Below are positions 30,987-51,924 of a stretch of DNA of 64,000 bases, piece by piece. Each line of letters opens with the position of its first letter. The stretch's first letter is position 1. The stretch lies in contig JACRHL010000016.1 in the NCBI GenBank assembly GCA_016212085.1, positions 62,001 through 126,000 on the forward strand, given 5' to 3'. The notes under the pieces were generated by a model. The model saw only the letters and a list, made by a program, of their open reading frames with translations, was not told the origin of the DNA and made no database searches. The stretch is from Nitrospirota bacterium (GTDB lineage Bacteria > Nitrospirota > JACRHL01). The translations under genes and the position numbers were made by a program.

Positions 30987-31796
30987 TCAGGGCCACCTCA
31001 CCTCCGGCGGCAGCGACATGAGGATCGCCTCCACGTTGCCGCCGGTTTCCAGGCCGAAGGTGGTGCCCCGGTCGTAGAGCAGGTTGAACTCCACGTACCG
31101 GCCGCGGCGCACCAGTTGCGCGTCCCGCTGCGCCGGCGTGAAGGGCAGCTCCTTGCGGCCGGAGACGATCTCCGGGTAGGTGGCCAGGAAGGTCTCGCCC
31201 ACGTCGCGGACGAAGGCGAAGTCCGCCTCCACGTCGCCGCTGTCCAGGTTGTCGAAGAAAATGCCGCCGGCGCCGCGCGGCTCGTTACGGTGCCTGAGAA
31301 AGAAATATTCGTCGCACCATGCGGAAAAGCGCGGGTGGTAGGTGGCGTCGTGACGGTCACAGCAGGCCTTCAGGCGCTGGTGGAACAGCGCCGTGTCCTC
31401 CGCGAACGGCTCGTAGGGGGTCAGATCGGTGCCGCCGCCGAACCAGCCGGCGGTGGTTTCGATGCGGCGCAGATTCAGGTGCACGGCGGGCACCATCGGG
31501 CTGCGCGGATGCGCCACCAGGGAGATGCCGCACGCGCGGAACGCGCCGCTTCCGGCTCCGGGCACCTGGGCCCGGAGCCGCTCGGGCAGGGTGCCCCGCA
31601 CGGCCGAGACGTTCACCCCGACCTTCTCGAACACCCCGCCGCGCATGAGCGCCATCTCGCCCCCGCCACCGCCCTGGCGGTCCCAGCGGGTGCGCTCGAA
31701 GGTGGCGCCGTCGAGCCGCTCCAGGGCGGCACAGATGCGGTCGCGCAGGTCCTCGAAATACGCCTGGGCACGTTGGTTGATGGCCATGACCGGCAT
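30987..31796 (-). CDS. hemF: oxygen-dependent coproporphyrinogen III oxidase
   Basis: GGGGEMALMRGGVFEKVGVNVSAVRG; HLNLRRIETTAGWFGGGTDLTPYEPF; YVEFNLLYDRGTTFGLETGGNVEAILMSLPP. Confidence 0.97.
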   Translation of the reverse strand: MPVMAINQRAQAYFEDLRDRICAALERLDGATFERTRWDRQGGGGGEMALMRGGVFEKVGVNVSAVRGTLPERLRAQVPGAGSGAFRACGISLVAHPRSPMVPAVHLNLRRIETTAGWFGGGTDLTPYEPFAEDTALFHQRLKACCDRHDATYHPRFSAWCDEYFFLRHRNEPRGAGGIFFDNLDSGDVEADFAFVRDVGETFLATYPEIVSGRKELPFTPAQRDAQLVRRGRYVEFNLLYDRGTTFGLETGGNVEAILMSLPPEVRWP

Positions 31797-31840
31797 TGTA
31801 ACGGCCGGCGCCGGCGCCGCGCCGCAACAAAAACGAACCG

Positions 31841-32965
31841 CTACGGGGCCTTTTGCGCCTCGATCAGCGTTTGCAGCTCGCGGGCCAGGGTGGTGCTGCG
31901 GATCTGCTTGAGCTTGTCGTGCTCGCGCTCGGCGGTGGCCATGTCACCCGCCTTCAGGGCCACCTGGCCCACCAGGAAATGCAGGTCCGGGTCGCGGTCG
32001 TTGCGGCTGGAGGCCTCGCGCACGTGGGGCAGGGCGGCCTTGGCATCGCCCATGTCGAGCAGCAACCGGCCCAGGCCGAGTTGGGCCTCCAGGTTGAACT
32101 TGTCGAGGGCGATGGCCTGCTCGTAGGCGGCCACCGCGTCGGCACGCTTGCCGGCGGCGGCGCGCGCCTGGGCCAAAAACACCTGGTGGGCCGGGCTGCC
32201 CGGATCCAGCGCCACCACCTTGGCATAGGCCTCCGTCGCCTCCTGGGGCTTGTGCTGTGCCATGCGGGTGTGGCCCAGCTCCACCAGGGCCACCAGGTCG
32301 TCGCGGGTCTCCACCTGGTCCAGGGCCAGGGTGAGCAGCTCTGCGGAGCGTTCCAGGTGGCCCAGCTCGCGCTCGATCACCCCCAGCCGGCGCAGGGCGT
32401 AGGTGCTCTCGCCCGTGAGCGCGCGCACCTTCTCCAGGTGCGCCACCGCCTCCTGCGGGCGGGCGGTGACACGGTAGAATTCCGCGATGCGCGCATGGGG
32501 CTCGGCGTGGTCCGGGCGCAGCGCGACCCACTTCTTGAACAGCGCCTCCGCCTCTGCGTCCCGGCCCTTGCCCTGATACAACACGCCCAGGCGCTCCAGC
32601 AGGGGCGGATAGTCCGGGTGGACGCCGTGCAGCATCTCCAGCAGCGCCACCCGCTCCTTGTACTCGCTCTTGTCGAGCTGGTGCAGGAAGTAGGTCTGCA
32701 CGTGGTGCCCCTCCGGCGCCAGCTTCACCCCCCGCGCCAGGGCCTCGAACCCCTCCGCCGGATTGCCCAGCTCGAAGTGCAGGCGGCCCAACTCGAAGAA
32801 CAGGTCCGGCCGCGGATCGGTGGCGACGCGCTTGGCCAGGGTGGCCAGCCGCGCGCGCGGGTCCTGCGGGGCCTCCTTGTCCTGGGCGGTGAGGGTGAGC
32901 GCGGCCAGCCCCACGCAGGCCACCAGCCCGGCGGCAACGCCCCATGCGCGCGCGGAGTGCCTCAC
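31841..32965 (-). CDS. TPR-repeat protein with N-terminal TM/signal anchor
   Basis: Repeated TPR pattern (DPRPDLFFELGRLHFELGNPAEGFEAL and later repeats); GTG start inferred. Confidence 0.85.
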   Translation of the reverse strand: MRHSARAWGVAAGLVACVGLAALTLTAQDKEAPQDPRARLATLAKRVATDPRPDLFFELGRLHFELGNPAEGFEALARGVKLAPEGHHVQTYFLHQLDKSEYKERVALLEMLHGVHPDYPPLLERLGVLYQGKGRDAEAEALFKKWVALRPDHAEPHARIAEFYRVTARPQEAVAHLEKVRALTGESTYALRRLGVIERELGHLERSAELLTLALDQVETRDDLVALVELGHTRMAQHKPQEATEAYAKVVALDPGSPAHQVFLAQARAAAGKRADAVAAYEQAIALDKFNLEAQLGLGRLLLDMGDAKAALPHVREASSRNDRDPDLHFLVGQVALKAGDMATAEREHDKLKQIRSTTLARELQTLIEAQKAP

Positions 32966-33551
32966 GCCAGCGTCTCCGGAAAGTATTCGGTGATGGACAT
33001 CACCGGCCGCCCCCGGTGGATCACCCGGTAGGTGCGCCACACCACCCGCTCGTCCGCCGCCAGGTTCAGGGCGGTGGCGCACCGGTGGCCCAGGTGGGGC
33101 GCCTCGGCGGCGGCGCATGCGCCGCAATCGACGATCTCCTTGAAGGTCTCCAGCCGGTGCTCGAGCATCAGCTTGCCCAGGGGCTCGCGCTCCGCCAGCA
33201 GCGCCTCCTGCATGCCGAGGGGCAGGGCGGCGGGCACGATGCGCGAGAAGGCGGCGGCCAACGTCACCCCCGAGCCGCGGCCGAACAGGGCGACGCCGCG
33301 GTCCATCAGGCGTGTGCCCAGCTCCACCTCCAGCTCCCGGTTGGCGCGCCCCTCGTAGGCCCGGAACCCCTGCTCCAGGACGCGGATGCCCACCTCCTCG
33401 CCAAAATGGGCGGCGAGCGCCTCGGTCACCGTGCCGTCGGTGGTGAGCAGGGTGCGCAACAACGGCGACAGGCGCCCGAAATCAAGACGCGCGGCCACCA
33501 GTTCGCGGTGCGTGGGCACCCGCTGCAACATCATGGCGGGCCGGGGGCCGG

Positions 33552-33555
<4 letters not shown>
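32962..33555 (-). CDS. chorismate-lyase-like (UbiC/DUF98 fold) protein
   Basis: [19 protein letters not shown]...[23 protein letters not shown] resembles the chorismate pyruvate-lyase family; ATGA overlap with gyrA stop. Confidence 0.65.
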
Positions 33556-36059
<2,504 letters not shown>

Positions 36060-36118
36060 GGAACGTCTCTACAGCTAACGGGCTTGGCGGTTCACGTGAT
36101 GCCTGGGTGACCGGGGGG

Positions 36119-38602
<2,484 letters not shown>

Positions 38603-38613
38603 CTATCGCCCGC

Positions 38614-39729
38614 TCACAGGCGCATGGGCATGACCAGCGTCAGGTATCCCGGATCGCCGGAATCGCGGATCACGCACGGGCTCAAGGGGTCGTCCGTCTC
38701 CACCCGCACACTGTCGCCATCGACGTTTTGCAGCACGTCGATGAAGTACCGGGCGTTGAAGCCGGTGGTGAAGTCGGGCCCCTCATAGACCACCGGAATC
38801 TCCTCCGTGGCCTCACCCATGTCCGGGTGGTTGGCGGCCAGGGTGAGGGTGTTGCCGCTCAGCGAAAAGCGCACCGCCCAGGTTTTTTCCTGACACAGCA
38901 GGCTGACGCGCTTGAACGCCGCCGCCGCCTCCACCTTGGGCAGGGTGATGGAGGTGGACAGCGTCTTGGGAATCACCCGGTCGTAACTGGGGAAGGTGCC
39001 CTCCACCAGCTGCGACACCAGGGTGAGGCGCTCCTTCTTGAAGATCACCCGCTTGTCGGTGAAGCCCAGGGAGATATCACCCCCGTCCTCGTCGAGCAGC
39101 TTGCGCATCTCGACCAGGGCCTTGCGCGGCACGATGGCCGACACGTTGAGGGCGCCGTCCACCTGGATCGGGCGCTCGATCATGGCCAGCCGGTGGCCGT
39201 TGGTGGCCACCATGCGGTAGATCACCTCACCCCCCTCCGGGCCCGCCTGCACGGTCATCAGGACGCCGTTCAGCACGTAGCGGGTGTCGATATCGCCCAC
39301 GGCGAAGAAGGTCTTGCGGATCATGGTGGCGAACACGTCGCGGGCCACGGGCACCCGCACCTCGCCCTCCGGCTCCGGCGCGGGCGGAAAATCGGCGCTG
39401 GGCAGGCTGGCCACGCGGAAGTGGGAGCGGCCCGAGGTGATGGACACCCACTGGTCCTGCTCCGCCAGTTCCACCGGGCCGTCCGCCAGCTCGCGGCAGA
39501 TCTCGAACAGCTTGCGGGCCGACACGGTGATGCCGCCGGGCTGCAACACCTCGCCCTGATAGGTGCCGCGGATGCCGATCTCCAGGTCGGTGGCGAACAT
39601 GTGGATGCCGTCGGCATCCGCCTCGAGCAGGATGTTGGACAGAATGGGCACCGTGTTGCGCCGCTCCACGACGCCCTGCACACGGGCCAGGCCGGCCAAC
39701 AGTTCACTCCGTTCCATGCGGATTTTCAT
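38614..39729 (-). CDS. dnaN: DNA polymerase III beta sliding clamp
   Basis: ERSELLAGLARVQGVVERRNTVPILSNILLEAD; C-terminal YLTLVMPMRL. Confidence 0.98.
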   Translation of the reverse strand: MKIRMERSELLAGLARVQGVVERRNTVPILSNILLEADADGIHMFATDLEIGIRGTYQGEVLQPGGITVSARKLFEICRELADGPVELAEQDQWVSITSGRSHFRVASLPSADFPPAPEPEGEVRVPVARDVFATMIRKTFFAVGDIDTRYVLNGVLMTVQAGPEGGEVIYRMVATNGHRLAMIERPIQVDGALNVSAIVPRKALVEMRKLLDEDGGDISLGFTDKRVIFKKERLTLVSQLVEGTFPSYDRVIPKTLSTSITLPKVEAAAAFKRVSLLCQEKTWAVRFSLSGNTLTLAANHPDMGEATEEIPVVYEGPDFTTGFNARYFIDVLQNVDGDSVRVETDDPLSPCVIRDSGDPGYLTLVMPMRL

Positions 39730-39776
39730 AACCTATTCCCTTCCTTCAGTCCGGCGGGCGCACCTTCGCGCGACCG

Positions 39777-41162
<1,386 letters not shown>

Positions 41163-41199
41163 GCGGCCGGACGGAACGTTACGCACAGATCGCGACACG

Positions 41200-41620
41200 G
41201 CTGTGGACAACCGCCAAACAGGCCGCCGGCCAAATGGTTATCCCCTTCGTGGCGGAAAACCGACACCCGGCTAATGGCGCGATAACTATATGGATTCTCG
41301 CGGAAAATCATCGGTCAGCGCGCCTATCCACATGGCTTGGGGAGAGTTGTTCACACGATTCCCGGTGATCCGGGCGCGGACGGCCTGAGATTACCCCAAA
41401 AGGGCCCGCCGATTCAAGGTTTCTCACCCCGTCACATGCTAATCCCATCACGCGCCGCCCCTCTGTGGATGTGTATGGGAACGAACCACTACTCCACAGC
41501 CGACAACACACGTCATGCCATTGAAATAAAATGGTAAACGGGGTTACTCACAGTATCCACACCCCCTATGCACTACGCCTTCTCTTTTTAAATATAAAGA
41601 CCAGTAAGAAGGAAGAGGCC
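41200..41620. other. candidate chromosomal replication origin (oriC)
   Basis: DnaA-box-like 9-mers: TGTGGACAA 41202, TTATCCCCT 41238, CTATCCACA 41324, TTGTTCACA 41347, TGTGGATGT 41464, TACTCCACA 41490, TTACTCACA 41544, GTATCCACA 41553; AT-rich stretches 41520-41537 and 41580-41611; next to dnaA; coding strand bias flips here. Confidence 0.8.
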
Positions 41621-41769
41621 GCGCGGGGTGGGTCGGGCATCACCCCACCCCGGTCCCGATGGGCATCGACCGGGCGTCCGGTCTCGGGTGAGTGGTTGAC
41701 GGTTGACGGGGCCCGTGGGAAACGATAGGATGTTTGGCTATTTTCCGTACTTTGGAGCAAGTCCAACCC

Positions 41770-42243
41770 ATGAAAGTCATTCTCAAGGACGACGTCCCCA
41801 ATCTGGGCCGGCTGGGTGACATCAAGGAAGTCGCCGCGGGGTATGCGCGCAATTTCCTGATCCCGCGCGGGCTGGGGATTGCCGCGACCACGAAGAACGT
41901 GGCCGAGGTGGAGCACGAGCGGCGCCTGATCGAGATCCGCCTGGCGGAGCGCCGCAAGGGTGCCGAGGCGCTGGCCGCCAAGGTGGCCAAGCTGACGGTC
42001 TCGGTGCCGGTGAAGGTGGGCGAGGACGGCCGCCTGTTCGGCTCCGTCACCGCCAAGGACCTGATCGCCGCCCTGGCGGACCAGGGGGTCGAGGTGGACC
42101 GCCACGCCATCGTGCTGGAGCAGCCGATCAAGTCGGTGGGCGCGCGCACGGTCGACGTGAACGTGGGTCACGGCGTGACCGCCAAGCTGAGTGTATCGGT
42201 GGTGGCCGAGGAGGCGGGATCGGCCGGCGAAGCGGGCGCCTGA
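41770..42243 (+). CDS. rplI: ribosomal protein bL9
   Basis: MKVILKDDVPNLGRLGDIKEVAAGYARNFLIPRGLG; start moved downstream of the ORF-track start. Confidence 0.97.
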   Translation: MKVILKDDVPNLGRLGDIKEVAAGYARNFLIPRGLGIAATTKNVAEVEHERRLIEIRLAERRKGAEALAAKVAKLTVSVPVKVGEDGRLFGSVTAKDLIAALADQGVEVDRHAIVLEQPIKSVGARTVDVNVGHGVTAKLSVSVVAEEAGSAGEAGA

Positions 42244-42252
42244 TCCGCTCCG

Positions 42253-42281
42253 TTGACCCAGCTCAGGTCGTGTGTTAGCGT
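42253..42281 (+). promoter_or_regulatory. candidate ilvB promoter TTGACC-N17-TAGCGT
   Basis: Upstream of the leader ORF and ilvB. Confidence 0.4.
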
Positions 42282-42299
42282 GCGGGAATCCCTTTAGGA

Positions 42300-42361
42300 A
42301 TGCGGGGTTCTCGTACGGCACCCGCGTCCTGCACCACCACGAGGCGGCGGGCGGTTTTGCA

Positions 42362-42365
<4 letters not shown>
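42300..42365 (+). CDS. 21-aa leader peptide/uORF of the ilvB operon (putative)
   Basis: ATG CGG GGT TCT CGT ACG GCA CCC GCG TCC TGC ACC ACC ACG AGG CGG CGG GCG GTT TTG CAA TGA = MRGSRTAPASCTTTRRRAVLQ; stop overlaps ilvB ATG (ATGA). Confidence 0.55.
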
Positions 42366-45706
<3,341 letters not shown>

Positions 45707-45728
45707 GGCCGGTGCGACAAGGGCCCGC

Positions 45729-46370
45729 ATGAAGACCACCGCTCAGGGGGCATTGATCGCCCGCGAGGGCTATCCGTTCATCGCCCTCGCGGCCGGCCTG
45801 TGTCTGACGGCCTATCTGGCCTGCTGGGCCTACACGGCGGTATTGCTGTTCGCCCTCACGGTGTGGGTGGTGTGGTTCTTCCGCAACCCGCCGCGCATCG
45901 TGCCCGAGGGCGAGAACCTGGTGATCTGCCCGGCGGACGGCCGCGTGCTGGACGTGATCCCGGACCCCACCCGCGATGGCGAGGGGGTGCGGGTGGCGAT
46001 CTTCATGAATGTCTTCAACGTGCACGTGAACCGCCTGCCCGTGTCCGGCGAGGTGGTGGCGACGGAGTACATCCCCGGCAGCTTCATCAACGCCAGCTTC
46101 GACAAGGCCAGCGAGCAGAACGAGCGCAACCGCATCACCATGATCACGCCGCGGGGCCACCGGGTGGTGTTCGTGCAGATCGCCGGGCTGGTGGCGCGGC
46201 GCATCGTGAGTTGGGCGCGCTCGGGGATGTACGGCGCGGCGGGTGATATATTTGGGCTGATCCGCTTTGGTTCGCGGGTGGACGTCCACCTGCCCGATGG
46301 CACGGAGATCTGGGTGCGCGCGGGTCAGCGTGTCACCGCCGGCGAAACGGTCCTTGGGAGGCTTCCATGA
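45729..46370 (+). CDS. psd: phosphatidylserine decarboxylase (short form)
   Basis: NVFNVHVNRLPVSGEV...ARSGMYGAAGDIFGLIRFGSRVDVHLP with GS cleavage motif. Confidence 0.94.
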   Translation: MKTTAQGALIAREGYPFIALAAGLCLTAYLACWAYTAVLLFALTVWVVWFFRNPPRIVPEGENLVICPADGRVLDVIPDPTRDGEGVRVAIFMNVFNVHVNRLPVSGEVVATEYIPGSFINASFDKASEQNERNRITMITPRGHRVVFVQIAGLVARRIVSWARSGMYGAAGDIFGLIRFGSRVDVHLPDGTEIWVRAGQRVTAGETVLGRLP

Positions 46371-47116
46371 TGGAACCGATGCACGCGAGGCGCCGCGGGG
46401 TCTACCTGATCCCCAACCTGCTCACCACCTGCAACCTGATCGCCGGGTTCTACTGCCTGGTGGCGGCCTACCACGGCAAGTTCGAGCATGCGGCGTTCGC
46501 CATCGTGGCGGCGGGCATCTTCGACATCCTCGACGGCCGGGTGGCGCGCGCCATGGGCGGCGGCAGCCGCTTCGGCGTGGAATACGACTCGCTGGCGGAC
46601 CTGATCTCGTTCGGCCTGGCGCCGGCGTTCCTCATGTATTCCTGGGCGCTGGAGGCGTTCGGCCGGGTGGGGTGGGTGGCCGCCTGCCTGTACGTGATCT
46701 GCGCCGCCCTGAGGCTGGCCCGCTACAACGTGAGCCAGGAGGACCCCACCACCAAGGCCGCCATGTTCACCGGACTGCCTAGCCCGGGCGCCGCGGGCAT
46801 GATCTGCAGCATCGTGTTGTTCGAATCGAAGTACGGGATGTTCGGCAAGGCCATGCCCATGGTGGCGCTGGTGCTGGTGTTCGTGCTGGCGTTCCTGCTG
46901 GTGAGCACGGTGCCCTATGGCCGGGGCACCTCCAGCGAGCCCCACCCGTTCCTGAACCTGGTCTCCGGCGTCCTGGTGCTGGTGGCGGTGGTGGCCGAGC
47001 CGCACCTGGTGCTGTTCCTGATCGGCATCGCCTACACCGGTTCCGGCCTGCTGCGCTGGGCCTGGATGCGCCAGAAGGCGGCGCGGGGCGCCTCCACCGG
47101 CTACGGGGGGAACTGA
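46367..47116 (+). CDS. pssA: CDP-diacylglycerol--serine O-phosphatidyltransferase
   Basis: IFDILDGRVARAMGGGSRFGVEYDSLADLISFGLAPAF CDP-alcohol phosphotransferase motif. Confidence 0.95.
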   Translation: MMEPMHARRRGVYLIPNLLTTCNLIAGFYCLVAAYHGKFEHAAFAIVAAGIFDILDGRVARAMGGGSRFGVEYDSLADLISFGLAPAFLMYSWALEAFGRVGWVAACLYVICAALRLARYNVSQEDPTTKAAMFTGLPSPGAAGMICSIVLFESKYGMFGKAMPMVALVLVFVLAFLLVSTVPYGRGTSSEPHPFLNLVSGVLVLVAVVAEPHLVLFLIGIAYTGSGLLRWAWMRQKAARGASTGYGGN

Positions 47117-47152
47117 CGCCCCCTCGTGTTGGTGTGTCATGCCAATCCGTTC

Positions 47153-47181
47153 TTGACCCGTTCGGCGCGCTCTTCTAACAT
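47153..47181 (+). promoter_or_regulatory. sigma70-type promoter for rpiB-glyA-nrdR
   Basis: TTGACC-N17-TAACAT in the 111-bp gap upstream of rpiB. Confidence 0.6.
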
Positions 47182-47227
47182 GCGTGTGCGCGTCTGGCGC
47201 CCCACCCTTTGACCCGAGACCTTCCCG

Positions 47228-47685
47228 ATGGTTTCCGACCGGCCCATTGCCATCGCCTCCGACCACGGCGGCCTGGACCTCAAGAACCAGGTGGTGCGCC
47301 TGTTGCAGGACGATCTGGGCCTGAAGGTGGACGACATGGGCGCCTTCTCCGACGAGTCGGTGGACTATCCCGACTACGGCATGCTGGTGGCCAGGGCGGT
47401 CTCCACCGGCCAGGCGGACCGGGGCATCCTGATCTGCGGCACCGGCATCGGCATGTCGATCATCGCCAACAAGTTTGCCGGCGTGCGCGCCGCCCTCTGC
47501 CACAACGCCGACACCGCCCGCCTGAGCCGCGAGCACAACGACGCCAACATCCTCGTGCTGGGTGGCCGGGTGCTGAGCGGCGAACTGGCGCGGGAGATGG
47601 TGCGCATCTGGTTCAACACGCCCTTTGAGGGCGGCCGCCACAAGCGCCGGATCGACAAGATCCGCGAACTCGAAGAACACTGCTG

Positions 47686-47686
<1 letters not shown>
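47228..47686 (+). CDS. rpiB: ribose-5-phosphate isomerase B
   Basis: [71 protein letters not shown]. Confidence 0.96.
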
Positions 47687-48915
<1,229 letters not shown>

Positions 48916-48994
48916 TCCGGCCGGTCGGCGCGGCATGGTGCCGCGCCCCGGGGAAACCTGACAGGAGGCCCGACGGAGGCGCCCCACGGCAGCC

Positions 48995-49453
48995 ATGAGA
49001 TGCCCGTTTTGCAGTTACCCCGAGGACAAGGTGGTGGACTCCCGCAGCAGCCGGGAGGGGCGTGAAATCCGCCGCCGCCGCGAGTGCCTACGGTGCGGCC
49101 GCCGCTTCACCACCTATGAGCGCCTCGAAAGCCAATCCCCCCTGGTGGTCAAGAAGGACGGCACCCGCGTGCCGTTCGACCGGGCCAAGGTGCTGGCCGG
49201 CATGGTGCGCGCCTGCGAGAAGCGCCCGGTGGCCATGTCGGACCTGGAGGCGGTGGTGAACCGCATCGAGCAGGCGGTGCAGGACCAGCCGGAATCCGAG
49301 GTGTCGTCGCGCTTCATCGGCGAGCAGGTGATGGACGCCCTCTACCGCCTGGACCAGGTGGCCTACGTGCGCTTCGCCTCCGTGTACCGGGAGTTCAAGG
49401 ACGTCAACGCGTTCATGGACGAGGTGAAAACCCTGCTGCGCCACGACCGTTGA
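48995..49453 (+). CDS. nrdR: transcriptional repressor NrdR
   Basis: MRCPFCSYPEDKVVDSRSSREGREIRRRRECLRCGRRFTTYER zinc ribbon plus ATP-cone. Confidence 0.97.
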   Translation: MRCPFCSYPEDKVVDSRSSREGREIRRRRECLRCGRRFTTYERLESQSPLVVKKDGTRVPFDRAKVLAGMVRACEKRPVAMSDLEAVVNRIEQAVQDQPESEVSSRFIGEQVMDALYRLDQVAYVRFASVYREFKDVNAFMDEVKTLLRHDR

Positions 49454-49472
49454 CGGACGCATCATCGCCAGC

Positions 49473-50807
49473 ATGATCCAACTGTTCCGATCCTTCCTGG
49501 GCGGCATCCACCCCGACTACCGCAAGGAGATGAGCGCCGCCGCCCCGGTGCGCGACCTGCCCCTGCCGGAGCGGGTGGCGGTGCCGCTGATCCAGCACAT
49601 CGGCATGCCCTGCGAGCCGCTGGTGACGGTGGGCGACAGGGTGCTCACCGGGCAACCCATCGGCGACGCCCAGGGGCTGATGAAGGCGCGGGCGCACGCC
49701 ACCGTGTCGGGCACGGTGACGGCCATCGCCCTGCTCCCGCACCCCAGCGGCCGCGAGGTGCCCGCCGTGGTGATCGAGTCCGACGGCGCCGACGAGTGGG
49801 TGGCCCTGGAGCCCTGCCCGGACTACCTGGAACAGCCCGCCGCCACCCTGCTCGCGCGCATCGCCGACGCGGGCATCGTGGGGCTGGGCGGCGCGTCGTT
49901 CCCCACCCGCGTGAAGCTGTCGCCGCCGGCGGAGCACCGCCTGGACACCCTGATCGTCAACGGCGCCGAATGCGAGCCCTACCTGACCGCCGACCACCGG
50001 CTGATGGTGGAGGAGGCGCCGCGCGTGGCGGAGGGGATCCGCGTCATCGCCCGCATCCTGGGGGTGGAGCGCGTGATCGTGGGCATCGAGGACAACAAGC
50101 CCGACGCCATCCGGGCCATGCGGGCCGCCCTGGCCGCCAGCGACCGCCCGGTGACCCTGGGGGTGCTGCCCACCAAGTATCCGCAAGGGGGCGAAAAGCA
50201 GCTCATCGCCGCCCTCACCGGGCGCGAGGTGCCCAGCGGCGGCCTGCCCATGGACGTGGGGGTGGTGGTGCACAACGTGGGCACCGCGGCGGCGGTGCGC
50301 GACGCGGTGTGCCTGGGCAGGCCGCTGGTGGAGCGCATCGTCACCGTGACCGGCGAGGGCATCGCCCGCCCCGGCAACGCCCGGGTGCGCCTGGGAACCC
50401 CGGCCCGGGTGCTGGTGGAGGCCTTCGGCGGCACGGTGGGCGACGTGGGCAAGGTGGTGTTCGGCGGCCCCATGATGGGGGTGGCCCAATACAACCTGGA
50501 CGTGCCGGTGGTGAAGGGCACCTCGGGCATCCTGGTGATCCCCAAGGACGGGATCGACGCGGGGACCATCCGCCCCTGCATCCGGTGCAGCGCCTGCATC
50601 GAGGTGTGCCCCATCGGGCTGTTGCCCAACATGATTTCGGTGTGCGCCGAGCGCGGCGCGTTCACGGACAGCCAGCGGTTCCACCCCTTCGACTGCATCG
50701 AGTGCGGCTGCTGCTCCTACGTGTGCCCGTCGTACCGGCCGCTGGTGCAGATGATCCGCTTCGCCAAGTCCGAGGTGCGCGCCATCAAGCAGAAGGAGCA
50801 CCACTAG
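49473..50807 (+). CDS. rnfC: Rnf complex subunit RnfC
   Basis: VAVPLIQHIGMPCEPLVTVGDRVLTGQPIG; CIRCSACIEVCPIGLLPN and CIECGCCSYVCPSYRPLVQMIR. Confidence 0.94.
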   Translation: MIQLFRSFLGGIHPDYRKEMSAAAPVRDLPLPERVAVPLIQHIGMPCEPLVTVGDRVLTGQPIGDAQGLMKARAHATVSGTVTAIALLPHPSGREVPAVVIESDGADEWVALEPCPDYLEQPAATLLARIADAGIVGLGGASFPTRVKLSPPAEHRLDTLIVNGAECEPYLTADHRLMVEEAPRVAEGIRVIARILGVERVIVGIEDNKPDAIRAMRAALAASDRPVTLGVLPTKYPQGGEKQLIAALTGREVPSGGLPMDVGVVVHNVGTAAAVRDAVCLGRPLVERIVTVTGEGIARPGNARVRLGTPARVLVEAFGGTVGDVGKVVFGGPMMGVAQYNLDVPVVKGTSGILVIPKDGIDAGTIRPCIRCSACIEVCPIGLLPNMISVCAERGAFTDSQRFHPFDCIECGCCSYVCPSYRPLVQMIRFAKSEVRAIKQKEHH

Positions 50808-50835
50808 GGGCCTTTCCCCGCCGTGGCACCCAGAC

Positions 50836-51924
50836 GTGAGCGAGGAGACCCCCACCCCAACCCCCGGCGTGGCGCCGGGGCCCAGGCCGGCACGGCCGGC
50901 GGCCGCCGCCAAGGCCGGACGCGAGGCGGAGCCGGAGTACACCCTGTCGTCGTCGCCCCACGTGCGGCGCCGGGTGAGCATCCGTTCCGTCATGGCCGAC
51001 GTGCTGATCGCCCTGGCCCCGGCCACCCTGGTGGGGCTGTGGTTCTTCGGGGTCCATGCCCTGTTCGTGGTGGCGTTGTGCGTGGGCGCCTGCGTGCTGG
51101 TGGAGGTGGCCGCCCAGCGCATGCGCGGCCAGAAGGTGACGGTGGACGACCTGAGCGCCGCGGTCACCGGCCTGCTGCTGGCCATGACCATGCCCCCCCG
51201 CGCCGAGTGGTGGCTGTGCCTGATCGGGGCGCTGGCCGCCATCGGCCTGGCCAAGCACGCCTTTGGCGGGCTGGGCTACAATCCCTTCAACCCGGCCCTG
51301 TTCGCGCGGGTGGTGCTGCTCATCTCGTTCCCGGCGCAGATGACCTCGTTCTACACCCCCACCCCCCTGGGGCTGGACGCGGTGAGCACGGCCACCCCCT
51401 TGAACCAGCTCCAGGAGGCGCGCATCCGCGGCCTGGGGCTGGGCGACACGGCGGATTTCGACCTGACCGCGGCGTTCCTGGGCAACATGCCCGGCTCCCT
51501 GGGCGAAACCTCGGCCCTGGCGATCCTGCTGGGGGGGCTGTACCTGCTGTGGCGCGGCCACGTGCGCTGGGACATCCCGGTGAGCATGCTGGGCACCATC
51601 GCCCTGGTGTCGGGCATCTTCTGGTGGCTCGACCCGAGCCGCTACCAGTCGCCGTGGTTCCACCTGTGCACCGGCGGCGTGATGCTGGCGGCGTGGTTCA
51701 TGGCGACGGACATGGTCACGTCGCCCCTCACCGTCCGGGGCAAGGTGATCTTCGGGGTGGGGTGCGGCCTGTTGACCATCGTCATCCGCCTGTGGGGCGG
51801 CTATGCGGAGGCGGTGTCGTTCGGCATCCTGCTCATGAACGCGGCGGTGCCCATCATCGACCGCTACACGGCGCCGCGCCTGTATGGCAGCGGGCGCGCG
51901 CCCCGGCGGGGGCCGGCCCGGTGA
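50836..51924 (+). CDS. rnfD: Rnf complex subunit RnfD
   Basis: SSSPHVRRRVSIRSVMADVLIALAPATLVGLWFFG; GLGYNPFNPALFARVVLLISFPAQMT; MATDMVTSPLT. Confidence 0.93.
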   Translation: MSEETPTPTPGVAPGPRPARPAAAAKAGREAEPEYTLSSSPHVRRRVSIRSVMADVLIALAPATLVGLWFFGVHALFVVALCVGACVLVEVAAQRMRGQKVTVDDLSAAVTGLLLAMTMPPRAEWWLCLIGALAAIGLAKHAFGGLGYNPFNPALFARVVLLISFPAQMTSFYTPTPLGLDAVSTATPLNQLQEARIRGLGLGDTADFDLTAAFLGNMPGSLGETSALAILLGGLYLLWRGHVRWDIPVSMLGTIALVSGIFWWLDPSRYQSPWFHLCTGGVMLAAWFMATDMVTSPLTVRGKVIFGVGCGLLTIVIRLWGGYAEAVSFGILLMNAAVPIIDRYTAPRLYGSGRAPRRGPAR

